64,000 bases of DNA from Hepsetus odoe (Eukaryota > Chordata > Actinopteri > Characiformes > Hepsetidae). The stretch covers positions 5,422,596-5,486,595 of the forward strand of contig CM029393.1 of NCBI GenBank assembly GCA_017165825.1, read 5' to 3'. Positions 39,654 through 50,860 of the stretch are shown here, in pieces; position 1 is the stretch's first letter, and each line of letters begins with the position of its first letter. Made by a program: the position numbers and the translations under genes. The notes below the pieces were generated by a model, which searched no databases, was not told where the DNA came from, and saw only the letters and a program-made list of their open reading frames with translations.

Positions 39654-39770
39654 TGCATACTAGTGCACACACCCTTCTCTGTTGCACTCCCTCTGAACCT
39701 CATCAAGTGATGCTAATGAGTTTATTTTAAACACTCTCATTCCTTCAGTCCCTCCCAGCTCTCACTTATG

Positions 39771-39799
39771 CACCCACACACACACACACACACACACAC
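39771..39799 (+). repeat. (CA)n microsatellite
   Basis: Short CA run 120 bp after the previous one, together forming a compound locus. Confidence 0.92.
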
Positions 39800-40203
39800 C
39801 CTTATAGCCCCATGGGACTCGATAGCACAAACAAGTTTTTTCTCAAGGGCAATCGCGAGCGAATAGTTCGGTTTGGTTCAGATAGGCCTCACCCCTCTGA
39901 GGCCTATTACACAGAGATTGTAGTTATATACATGCCTAAGTTATGTTCATTTTTAAATTCGAAGTTTTTACTTAAATGTACAGTATTACCTTAAATTTAT
40001 GATTAAAACTACAACGCTTAGCTTTTATCTTTCACTACTTAGCTTTTAGGTAAGAATCAGAATAAAAATGTTATTGAATAATTATTTAATTTGAAGTAAA
40101 ATGCTGTCTGTTATTTATTTTGTATTGTGAGAGGGGCTGTTCACTGGTCACTGCTCATAATGTCCAACAGAATCTTAATCAGGCCTCCAATGAGTACGAC
40201 CAG

Positions 40204-40455
40204 GGGCAGCGGTGGCCTGGTGGTTAGGGAGTTGGCCCGGATTGGAAGACTGGGGGTTCAAACCCCTTACCGGTGGGTTGCTCTGAGGTATCCTTGAGCA
40301 AGGTACCGTCCGTCAGTTCGCTCCTCCCTGCGATAGGCTGGCGACCTGTCCAGGGTGTGTCCCTGTCCTTCGCCCTGTGTGAGCTGGGATGGACTCCGGC
40401 ACCCCTCCGCGACCCTAATTAGGACAAGCGGCCCAGAAAATGACTGACTGAATAC
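40204..40455 (+). repeat. tRNA-derived SINE, family B (same head, LINE-type tail)
   Basis: The head ggggcagcggtggcctggtg contains an A-box-like stretch, followed about 40 nt later by the B box gggttcaaacccc and then ccttgagcaaggtaccgtcc, as in family A. After gctcctccctg the sequence switches to gcgacctgtccagggtgtgt, tgggatggactccggc and ccgcgaccctaattagg, ending in aatgactgactgaa. Such an end resembles 3' tails of teleost LINEs and tail-sharing SINEs. A minus-strand copy with the same junction lies at 57066-57290. Confidence 0.75.
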
Positions 40456-40839
40456 AACCTGAGAACTTTCTGCCTGAGCACATCTTGTACCAACATGTTT
40501 TAGAGTCTGAGCCATTAAACATTCTGACCCAAATGACAGTGCCAGCTAGGTTTCTATATAGTGACCATAATATCCATTAGATGATGGATTAGTAGAATAA
40601 CAGTGTGATATAAAATAATGATAAAATTATTATCAATCCAAAATTAAGTTCCAAACATTTTTAGTGATTTCAACACTGCTTTTAGCTTTTCAAACTGAGC
40701 TGTTCTAATGCTGTGCTAGTCTTCACCTGCATCTTCATTACTGAAACTTACACTCACTGATACATATTACCTACTGAACATGTAAAATTACTATTGACCA
40801 ACAAAATGAAGTGGCCCTTTGCTTGCATTCTACTGTAGG

Positions 40840-41200
40840 CTCAAGAACTGATTGGCTGTTTTAAAATAATGATTGCAAAGAGGAAGAATAAACCAAAGGG
40901 AAAAGCTGCAGCAGGGGAAAATGGGGTAAAAATCTGTGAAAGCAATTTGGGAGTATAAGCCTGTATGATTGAGCTTAAATAGCTTGGACCAGATCCATAA
41001 GTCGCTCTGTAGGCAAGCATTAGCGACTTGAATTTGATTTGGGCAGCCATGGGTAGCTATTGGAGGTCAGTGAATAGTGAAGGGACATGAGCCCTGTTTG
41101 GCTGATCGAACAGCAGGCGCTCCCCCCACATTCTGGACAATCTGGGGCTTAGCTTTGACCTGCTAGCAGACCATTCAGTAATCAAGGTGGGAGTCACCCA
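40840..41200 (-). mobile_element. Non-LTR retrotransposon (LINE) fragment-like sequence
   Basis: The minus strand, from about 41050 down to 40930, reads AAQIKFKSLMLAYRATYGSG then PSYLSSIIQAYTP. This resembles the stretch (IQFKTLLLTYKAL, P-YL-DLL) seen near the C-terminus of fish LINE reverse transcriptases. Flanking it on the right, gacttgaatttgatttgggc and agccatgggtagctattgga belong to another very common teleost repeat. Only a fragment remains; the clade cannot be decided. Confidence 0.5.
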
Positions 41201-42864
41201 TAGCCTGTACCAAGCATTGGGTGGCATTTTGAGTGAGGCATGGCCTTATGCTTCTTATGTTATGAAGCGAAAAACAGCACAACCAAGAAACAGATGCAGC
41301 ATGGTCAGAGTGGTCAGAATTATGCTACTGCGTTTGTATAATTTCCCACCTAAAGTGAAGTCGGTGTGTGTGTGCGGTAGTGTGACCGAAGCAGGCCTTT
41401 GAGTGAGGTCATATCTAGCAACAGACGGCCACACCAGCCCCTTTCTCTCCATGGGAAACCCTATTATCTCTGAAATCACTAGGCATCTTTGAATCATGGG
41501 TAACAGGTGGCCACAAGCTACAAACAAATTATTCTCATAAATGAGCAAGATTTTCAGACAAAATCTGCTATTTGCTCTGGCGAAGACAAACCTGCAGGTT
41601 CCCTGGTGCACTTTGGAAACTCTTCCACTCGTTTGGTCAAGCACCTCCCATATTTGGGAACAGAGTACAATCTTAAAGCATGCTCACTTAAATAGTGGCC
41701 AAAGTAGACTGGCAGCAAGAAAGAAAAAAAATACAATAATAAAAAAATACACTAAGTCGTTTAGCATGGAGAGTGTCATTATCTTAACAAGGAGTGTAAA
41801 TCTGACACTGGGAGAAAAGTGTCTGCATTTATGAGACTGTAGAAATCCCCCACATACACAATGAGAGCTGTAAAGAGACAAAAAAAAGCCAAAGTTTAAC
41901 TACCGCCGTTAACTGAAAGGGCTACTTGTGTGAAAGCATTTGCTTTTTTTAATGCCCAGCTGTGGCACTTGGCTGTTGTGAAAGCAGTGGGATGGTAAGA
42001 AGCTCTGATGTTGCCCTGGAGTGGAAAAGGCTGAGAATCTTCTGCTGCTGCCACCTGTGGAGCCACCTGGATAGTAGTAGATATTTTTTTCAAGAATAAC
42101 AAACGAAAAGAGAATTTTCTTTTTCTTTATGGATTTTCCATATTTGATATTTTCCTCCAGCACAGTCCAGTTCAAAGGTTTTCTCTTTTTTTATTTGAAG
42201 CGTTATGTACATTGATTAATATCACATTATGAAATAACATAGTATTAGTGCTAAACAAGTGTAAACAAACGAATGCTCAGTTTTTGATTCTTCAAAGTAA
42301 GACCCCTTTTGACACGAAGCGCATTTCTGCCATTTTGGCAAGCAGCTTCATAAGTAGCTTGTTTGATTCCAAGAATCAATGTTTGGAAAATGGTCTGGAT
42401 GATGGAAAAAAAGGTATGAATATGAAGACATATAAGAGCGCTGTGTTTTATAGGAAAAGGTGCCGTACAGTTTCTATGTTGTCCTCCCATAAGGCTCGAT
42501 AACAGCACAGTGCCTTGCTGGGAAGTGGCAGACAGGACTAATCTGGATGAGTGCCATCCATGTGAGAAAAGAGGAGAAGACTAGGCAGGACGAGAGGGGA
42601 GGAGTGAGAGAGAGTCCAGAGAGTGTTCCCGCTGGGCGGGGAGATGGAGGCAGGAAATGGGGGTCAAAAGGATCAGAAGCAGGGGCGACCACAGGGAAGG
42701 TGGAGTGGTCATTGATATTCAGTGTTTTCGCTGGTGGCAGCAGTGGGGGGGCATGTGGGAGAAAGCGTGGAGCACTGGGCCCACTGCTGATGCAGTATTT
42801 ATCTGCTGATGACCCTGAGTGTCAGAACCATATGTTACAGTAGAAAACTGTGAGAAAGGCCTTT

Positions 42865-42870
<6 letters not shown>

Positions 42871-42938
<68 letters not shown>

Positions 42939-42948
42939 GTCTGTCTGT
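42871..42948 (+). repeat. (CT)n microsatellite with gtct tail
   Basis: About 60 bp of perfect CT followed by ttctctctgtctgtctgttt. Confidence 0.96.
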
Positions 42949-45676
42949 TTCATATTGTCATTCTCAAGTCCTGCTGTCCACTATCCCTCATTATTCTGCA
43001 TTTTCAGATTTGGTGCTGAAATCTCAGCCTGGTCAGGCATTTTGTAGGTGTCATAAGAAACTATAAATCCCTAAAAAAAAAGTACCTTAACGGTAGAAGA
43101 GAAAGACATTTCTAACGTAGCATCTCTTCGTCTAGCCTGAAACAGTAGCTGAAGGTCTAAAGCATAGTTAAACCATCAAATATGACAGAAGAATCAACCA
43201 GATACGTCTCTGAATATGACTTAAAGGCTGTAATCGAATCAGGGTTGTTTGAAAATGAAAACAGCAGTGGAAAGAGTACTGTTAAAGCCATAAGGGCAAA
43301 ATCTCAGATTTGACAGCCAATGCATTATTTCCCAATTTATGTATTTATCGATTTAAATATGTTGAAATGTTGAGAAATCAATAGAATTACCCTTTAAAAT
43401 ATACATTTCATCATTCATCTTCAATGACTTCCAACATGTTTACCACGGGAAAAGAAAAACATCGTTTTTAATTTCAGAGAAGAGGGTGTAAGCGTGTATC
43501 TCAGCACAGTTTGTCGGACTCATTGTGGCACCTCATAGGTGAAAGCTTGGTGCTTTGGTGAAATATGTATCTGTCTTATATCCGTGCGGTTTAGTGCTGG
43601 GATAAAGAGGATATGTGGGGATTTGTTTAAGGATGCTCTTCGTCTCAGTGGCATGTGTCATCCTAAAGCTCCTGTTTATCCCTGTCAGCTGTTCATCAAA
43701 CGGCCCAGTGCCACCACCACCAGCGCTAAACACTGCCTGTCCTGCTCCTGCCAGCTCGCATGCTTCTTCCCGACTGCTTGCTTTAGGCTCCTTCTTTTCT
43801 TTCATGCACAAAAAAACAGAAACGGGTAGAGCTTTCTAGGGTTTGGGATTGGGGTTTGGGATAGTTGTATAAATAATAAACTGATCTGTTGTTTTGGATT
43901 GAATGATTTGAATGAATTCGAGTGTATCAACAGCATTATCAGTTAAATGACCCGATACCACACAAGTACATTACTTTGTTAAGCCGTTAATGTTTAACAG
44001 TTATTTATTTTCTTTTATTGGTTTTTGCGCTTTCTTTTCTTTATTCTGTTCCATGCTTTCTTTTAAATATTCTTTTTCTTTACATTCAGTCTTGCTTTCT
44101 TTTCCTTTTAGCTTGTTTTGCTTTTGTTTTCTCGCATTCTTTCTTGCTTGCCCTCTTTCGATTTTCTGCATTCTTCATTTTGCTTTATTTTCTTCTATTT
44201 GTTTGTCCCTCCACCTCATCTCCCTTCCTATACGTCTTTTTCGTCTGCTGCTACCAAGCTGTAGACAAGTCAAGCAGGTCGATAGCTGCCTGTGTGTGTG
44301 CTGGAGTGTATCGGTCAGTGGGCTAGAGTGGTTCTGCGCTGCCCAATGAGATCTGAACCATCGGATTCTTGGGGCAGTGCAGACGCTACACACAATCTAG
44401 CACTGGTCACTGCCGTGCCACACACCCTCCTTCTGTCTCTCTCTCGGCTTTTCCTCAGGGAGCGAGAACCAAACTGCTGAGGCAAACAGCACCGTTAGAT
44501 AAATAGCTTAGTTAACACCAGCAGCTTTAAAGCCACCAAGTGTTGTCCTCTACCAAAGACTATAGTTTTGTGCTGTGTCAGTCAGCTCAGAGAACACAGT
44601 GATATATCTATATACACCAGCTGTCAAAAGTTTGGGCACTCTTCGGCTTTCAATAAATGAGTAGTTTTGTGGGTCTGCAGTAGCTCAGGACTTTATCTTC
44701 AGGGAATTTCATGATAAAGATAATAATGAAAGTGAGAAGCAAGCCTGGTATAAACTAAATAGGCAGACATTTCTAAAGGAAAAAAATGAAAAGTGTAGAA
44801 TAAAAAAGTTAAATAAATGAAGAAAATAATGACAGTATTGAAGAAAGATGACAGTGTTTTATGACAGTCTCAAATCAATGTTCCACATCTGTCTACAAAA
44901 TGGCCAGATGAACCCTTTGTAGTGATTTGTATTGTAGGGGCCTTGCCGATTAGAGGGTTTGGAGCTAGCTGACTGGTGGGGAAATTCGTACCTGTTCACC
45001 AGAATCCAAACTGCACTGCGCTGTGGCGCTGCCAGAAACTTTACCTTCCTTGCTAAGCTAATGTTACGCAAAGGAACAGGTGTTATGCAGCCTTTCTGTT
45101 ACTCCAGCAGCAGTCAGTGGAGTTTGATGATCATGTTAGTGAACTTAAATTTGTGATTGCTTTTCTGTCCAGAAAAGTGAAAAACCTAATTTCATACCAA
45201 TTCCTTCTAAAAACAAACAACAACTTTTATATGAAATATTTACACTAAAACACTGCTGACTACAACCTACAAGAACAACTTTTGTGGATCAAAAGGAGCC
45301 TTTAGAGATGTGAAGTGTTTTATATTAAGTGAAAGGTAACTAGCTTCTCTGAAAATATCAAGACATGGTGTCCGCGGAATTTCCTCGGATGGGTTTATGT
45401 CACTATATTACCTGGCTAAAGACTAAAAACACATTTGACTGTTGATCCCTAAGATCTGATTATAGAAAACTAGAAAACTAGGAAAGGAGAAGTGAGGAAA
45501 AGACTTTGGAGTAGACTTTATGAAGGGAGAAAAAGAGAACAGAGAGAGAAAAGAGGAGGAGCAGAGATAGAACGAGACAGAGGAGAGTGTAGGTGGGACG
45601 GGCGATTGGAGAGAATGGAGAGACGATAAGTGGAATGCAGTGAGGTACAGCTCTTGCCACAGACAAGGAAAGACCC

Positions 45677-45679
<3 letters not shown>

Positions 45680-45739
<60 letters not shown>
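45680..45739 (+). repeat. (GA)n microsatellite, perfect
   Basis: About 30 uninterrupted GA units, adjoining the repeat-free block at 45780-46150. Confidence 0.97.
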
Positions 45740-45741
<2 letters not shown>

Positions 45742-45779
45742 CAACATCTGAGAGGGATGAAATCGACAAACATCCGAGG

Positions 45780-46150
45780 CCCCTCGTATCATTTCTGAGA
45801 TGAATCTAATTTCATTGCAATCAGCTCCTGGGCTTTACCGCCTGTCTCTCGCATGATCGTCAACGCCAGTCTCCCGGCACGCTCTCCCCTGGGCCCCCGG
45901 ACGCTTCGCTTTGCGGTTATTAACCTGAACGGTGGGCGCATCTGAGGCCAGGTTAATAAGCTGCTGTCTTCTCCTCACTCTTTGTCGAGAGAACAATGTT
46001 GTCAGGCCTCCAGAAATTGCCAATTTACAACAGAGATGGAAATGGAAGGCGAGGCACTCGTCTGTGGAATGCTTTTTATAGCCAGGCGCTCCGGCGGAGC
46101 CTCGTTCTCCCCGAGCCTTTTAATGATGGATATGAAATTACAGAGGTGTG
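45780..46150. promoter_or_regulatory. Candidate conserved non-coding element, GC-richer than its surroundings
   Basis: Repeat-free sequence with CpG-containing words (cggcacgc, cggacgcttcgc, gctccggcgg, ccccgagcc) in an AT-rich intron, bounded on the left by (GA)n. It carries the 11-bp inverted repeat described separately. Regulatory role is inferred only from composition. Confidence 0.3.
45917..45959. repeat. 11-bp perfect inverted repeat ttattaacctg / caggttaataa
   Basis: The arms at 45917-45927 and 45949-45959 are separated by 21 nt, in a comparatively GC-rich, repeat-free block. Each arm contains a GTTAAT half-site and a CAGGT(T) core. Confidence 0.8.
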
Positions 46151-47837
46151 AGACAGGGGATGAGACGAGAATGGGAATGGACTGAGTCTACACTGAGATG
46201 AGGCAGTGGAGAAGCAATGGAGAGGCAGACTGAGAGCAGAGAGAGATGTGCTGTGCCGTATTTAGACAGAGGTTTTAAATAGGGCAGAGCCAGGGAGCCA
46301 CTGATGGGTCTACCTTTGGAAATGTATAGGGGTGGTCTGGGTCGGTCAAGAAGAAACATCAAGCTAAAAACAAGAAATCTAGAAAGGCTGTTTTTCGCTC
46401 TGTGTCATTTAAAGTAAAGACATGTAACCAATCCAGGATTAAGAGTCAGGGTGCAAATCATTGCTCTTGCTTATATATGCTGTTTAAAGAAAGCTCTTCA
46501 CGCTGGGGCAGACCAGACCTAAAGAAAAATTGAGCTAAAATGAGCTGGAGCTTTTTTTCCTGATATCAATTAGAGTAAGTTTGTTTAAAGGCAAAAACTT
46601 GGCAACCCTTTTTTAAAGTTTAGCAGACAAAAACAGCTGATTATTAAAAAAGAATTCTGGTCCAGTTGTGTGTTTGTCAGTTTAGAGTCAAAGTGGCCAC
46701 AGAGTGTTTACAGTTCTAGATGTGTCAAACCAACATCTTCAAACGTTTGAGTTAAAGAAGAACATGAATAAACACCGCCGTTCCAACGTTCAAGAGAGCA
46801 TCCCTTTGTTTAATGTCAAAACAGCCATTAAATATACATTATTGATTTGCATTATCAGAAAAAAGCAGGAAATATATAACACAAAAATAACACGGGGCTC
46901 CAACACTCAGTATAATATCAAAACCGTTATTTCATTTATCCACACTTTTGAGCATGGCATTGAAAGGATGCGTTCATGAAACGGTTACTGACTAAAGTAA
47001 ACAGATGTTTAAGAATATTTGAAGCATAGCACTGAAACTGGGCGTCTGGATGAAGGTTTTATTGACTGTTGAGTATAAATGTGGGGGAAGAAGAAAACGC
47101 AGCACACTTTTGAGACGGATTGTGTTTACCAGGATGAAAAATATCCCCGCAGAGAAGGTCTTCCAAGAAAGAATGGAAGTTGTAATAAAGGCAAATGCTT
47201 GATGTACTGAATACTGAAACATCTGATATTCTATTTAGTTTTTGAGTTTAATTTCTATTTCCTGTATAGCTATATGTGAAAGTGTATGCATTTTCCTGAC
47301 TCTGAGCAACAACTAACTTGTCAATAATGGCAATTTTGACTGGAAGTGAAATAAAGAAAGAGTGTTCTCTGACTTGTACAGTACTCTATATTAAATATGG
47401 ATAGTGTTTACCGTTTACATACTACGCTACATATCTTGGCCTGACCCTGCTTTCAGTTCATGCTCAGAAAAAAGTCACTGGGGTGGTACTTCTGCGGTGC
47501 CATTGGGGCGGTACCCTCAGGCCTGCATTATCAGTCCCTGCAAGGGAACATATTTCTGAATGTTCCATTGCAATTATACATTTTTAAACAGCTTTGACAC
47601 CTTCCAGAGCATTATTTTATTTTTCCACTTTAAAACATTCAGTTCTGAAAAGATGCGAATATGAAACTTTACCCAGGGACACCGAATGTAGTTGCCATTA
47701 AAGCACAGTCGTGCACAGTGGGACTGTTTTTGTACCTCTGAGGGTGATCCGACATTGTTTACTTAACAGAAATGTACTTTTTTATTTTAGTGTTTAAAGA
47801 GGAATATTTTTCATAATGGACAGAAAAAATAAATCAT

Positions 47838-48056
47838 TATGGAGAAATGTGCAACACTGAAAGCACACAGTGAAGCAAAGAAACGCAACCTCTGCTTTTC
47901 ACCCATGCACACACATGCAGCAGGGAGCAGCCATATCCAGTGCCTGGGCAGCAGTGGTGGAAATGGTACCTTGCTCAAGGTTACCTCAGGTCAACCGGTC
48001 AGGGATTCAAATCCACGACCTTCCCACACAGGGGTCCTTAACCACTAGGCCACCAT
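47838..48056 (-). repeat. tRNA-derived SINE, family A
   Basis: Plus-strand landmarks: gaaagcacacagtgaag, cacccatgcacac, gcagcagggagcagcc, ggtaccttgctcaagg, gattcaaatcc (B box on the minus strand) and ccactaggccacc (A box on the minus strand). The body matches the copy at 22096 (gcagccatatccagtg) closely. An open frame across this copy is a by-product of the repeat. Confidence 0.75.
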
Positions 48057-48785
48057 TCTTACTTGAACAGAAAATCTTCCTGTATCGTCATAGAAACATC
48101 GCATGGTCCGCCATGCAGCACATGTGAACATGAGCGATAAGGCCCAGTCTACTTAATAATTTGACCGTAACTCTATTGGCAGCATCTGGTACCATGTGAC
48201 ATGCATTAAAGTTATGAGCGCTCTGATGCTGCACGGTTTGCAGCAGGCCTAAGTTGGCAAAGTGTTGCAGTTGATCAAGATGTCAGTAAAAGTGATTACG
48301 CAGATAGATCTGCTGATGGAGATGGATTTTTAAGGAGACGTGCCGGTGCATTCCAGTAGCGTGACACATTACGCAAGGACGCAGCTCCATCAGCGAGGCT
48401 CGGTAAGGATCCTCACTCAATATAACAATAGACTGAGGATCGGCTCGCTTTCAAAGACAATGTCCTTTCCAGACACTCTCTTTTTTAATACCCTGCAGTC
48501 TTGCGAGAAATTAATTTGACTCCCTGTGGGTGTGGTGCTCGGTGAAGGATTGAGGAGGGGTAGAGGATGAAGCGCACTGGGTGTGTGTATGTATGTGTAG
48601 AACAGGCAGACGAGCAGGAGGCCTCGCCACTGACAAACACTGATAGTCCACAACCCCACACTGATGTATTCATGTGCAGCGGTCTCTACTTCAAATAGCT
48701 TAATTAAACCTGTGTAGCAGTCCCTCACACATTGTCCCCCTCTATACCAGATAACACTGAGGTTACCAAACAGGAGGATACACAG

Positions 48786-48788
<3 letters not shown>

Positions 48789-48842
<54 letters not shown>
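48789..48842 (+). repeat. (CT)n microsatellite, perfect
   Basis: About 27 CT units followed by tgctatag, an AG that makes it look superficially like a splice acceptor. Confidence 0.96.
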
Positions 48843-48844
<2 letters not shown>

Positions 48845-50233
48845 CTATAGGAAGTTAGAAGACAATGCAGAATTCTCTAGGTGTTTTGAAGCCTCTTGAG
48901 ATTAGGCTTGCGCTTGAACTCTCCTAGGGACTCCTGAGTTTTACTCAGAACAATAGAATTTTCAAGCTTTGCGCCAAAATATTTTCCTAACCAAGAAGAA
49001 GTAAACAGTTTATTTATTACCTTTTTGAACGTCGTCGGTTGCTTTTTATCTCGTAAATAGGGCATTTTGCAACCTGAAGGCAAACAAAACATTGAACCTG
49101 TAAGGGAATGGGGAAAAAAATCTCAAGCACCTCAAAAACTGTACCACAAGCAATGACAGCTTGCTCTTATGGATCTTTGGGGACTGCGTTAGCGCTGCAT
49201 ATTCCTACCACACGCTGACAGGTCGACAGGATTTTGCACCACGGATGCAAATGCCATGCTCACAGCTGACTTTTGACCCCGTGGTTAGAGATCCAGAAAA
49301 TGAGCACAAGGAATCCAATCATACAAAGCAGCTTTTGAATGCAATTATTCACCTCTGAATGCCGTGGCCTTTCCGAAGCCCACCCTGACCGCGTGCGTGC
49401 ATGAACGAGCCACACGGCGTTTTAAACTTGCCTGTGGTCACTTTATTGATTCCTTGGCAGCTTGGGGCTCTCTGCTCTCTGGAGATAAGGGACTAGTCTC
49501 TTGCCGCCCCCTTCCAAACTCCCAGACACAAACACCCAATTTCTAATCCACTTGTGGGCTGGTAGTGACAGAGACAGGGACCTTTATTTATACCCTTTCC
49601 GAGTCTCTCTGGGATCCTGCATCCTGATAAACTCCACTGGGACATCAGTTTGCTTGGTTGGAGGCAAGCAGAAGAAAGCGAGAAGGCCTAATTTTTTCTG
49701 CTGTCCTGACCTGCTCTACCCCAGCCTACAAAGCATGTTAAATCAGTAGTGTTAGATACCCACTTTGTAATCTTTGGTCAAACCGGCCATTTAAAAAAAA
49801 TGTTTACAATACTATTCAAAAACAAAGATAAAAATTTTAAAGAACATAATATATTACAGTGACCAAAAAGGATGTTGTACATTGATGTGCATCCTTATGG
49901 TGACTCATCCATATGGTGTCCTGGGTGACCAATGAATGATGCGCTCTCTCGAGCACATTTCAAGCATGACCTTTAGATTAGAATGTCCTATAAGGTCATA
50001 TGTTCAAATTGGTCTGAAGAACTCAAGTTGGCATGTTTTTTGTGTGCATATATATATTTAAAGCACTCTTCCAGGTCAACCCGCAGTTGTTTATTACTCG
50101 GAAAGGCACCCCAACAATGATAGACTATGTTTCCCTTCGCTGGCCTTACACTGATCCAGATCAAATCATGCAGTGTCTGCACTGTAATTACATTACACAT
50201 GCCAGCAGGCCAGCAGCTATGCATAGTCTCCTC

Positions 50234-50235
<2 letters not shown>

Positions 50236-50295
<60 letters not shown>

Positions 50296-50306
50296 TGTAT
50301 GTGTGA
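50236..50306 (+). repeat. (TG)n microsatellite
   Basis: About 55 bp of perfect TG, then tttgtgtatgtgtgag. Confidence 0.96.
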
Positions 50307-50635
50307 GTGGCATGTATCCCAGCATAAGCATGCCACACGCAGGCCCAGCCCCATCTTCATGGTAATGAAATGATTGATTGATGTGCATGATTGATGACAT
50401 TGAAGTGACGGTGAGCGAGGGAATACACAGAGGGTTATTTGTTATCTGCTGCCATCGCTGTTATCACTTTTATTAGATCACCAAGCAAGGTGAAAAGGTA
50501 AATGTGAAGACAGGGGAGAGGAGTGGTTGTGTCTCCTTCTTTGACTCAAGAAAGGAGAAACAACACCCTTCTACCGCAATATATGGGGAAAAAATCTTTT
50601 CAGAACTTTACTGTTACCCTTCATGCTTATTAGTC

Positions 50636-50860
50636 AGCCACAGAATCGGAAGATTGTGGGTTCAAACCCCTTACCGGTATGTTGCCCTGAGGTACCCTTG
50701 AGCAAGGTACTGTCCCCATTACTGCTCCCTGGGCACTTTCAAAGCTGCCCCCTGCTGTGTTTGCATGGGGTAAATGCAGAGGTTCAGTTTTGTTGTGGTT
50801 CACTGTGTGCTGTGCTGTGACCTCGCAATGACAAGAGCAGTCACTTTCACTTTCATATAA
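50636..50860 (+). repeat. tRNA-derived SINE, family A, head-truncated
   Basis: This plus-oriented copy starts near the B box (gggttcaaacccc) and lacks a clear A box. It continues through ccctgaggtacccttgagca, ccattactgctccctgggc, gctgccccctgctgt and ttgttgtggttcactgtgtg to gacctcgcaatgacaa and cactttcactttca. Its tail is the best preserved in the window and defines the family A 3' end. Confidence 0.78.

Noticed and set aside
44610..44640. Tc1-like terminus ccagctgtcaaaagtttggg
   Set aside because: It resembles a fish transposon end, but I could not find the matching inverted end or transposase remnants nearby.
47450..47760. A MITE suggested by ggtggtacttctgcggtgcc and gtttttgtacctctgagggt
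   Set aside because: The words resemble a common fish element, but the termini are not definable and similarity is patchy.
48789..48851. (CT)n followed by tgctatag as a splice acceptor of an extra exon
   Set aside because: The downstream sequence has no open frame compatible with CAMTA1 and no donor in a sensible place.
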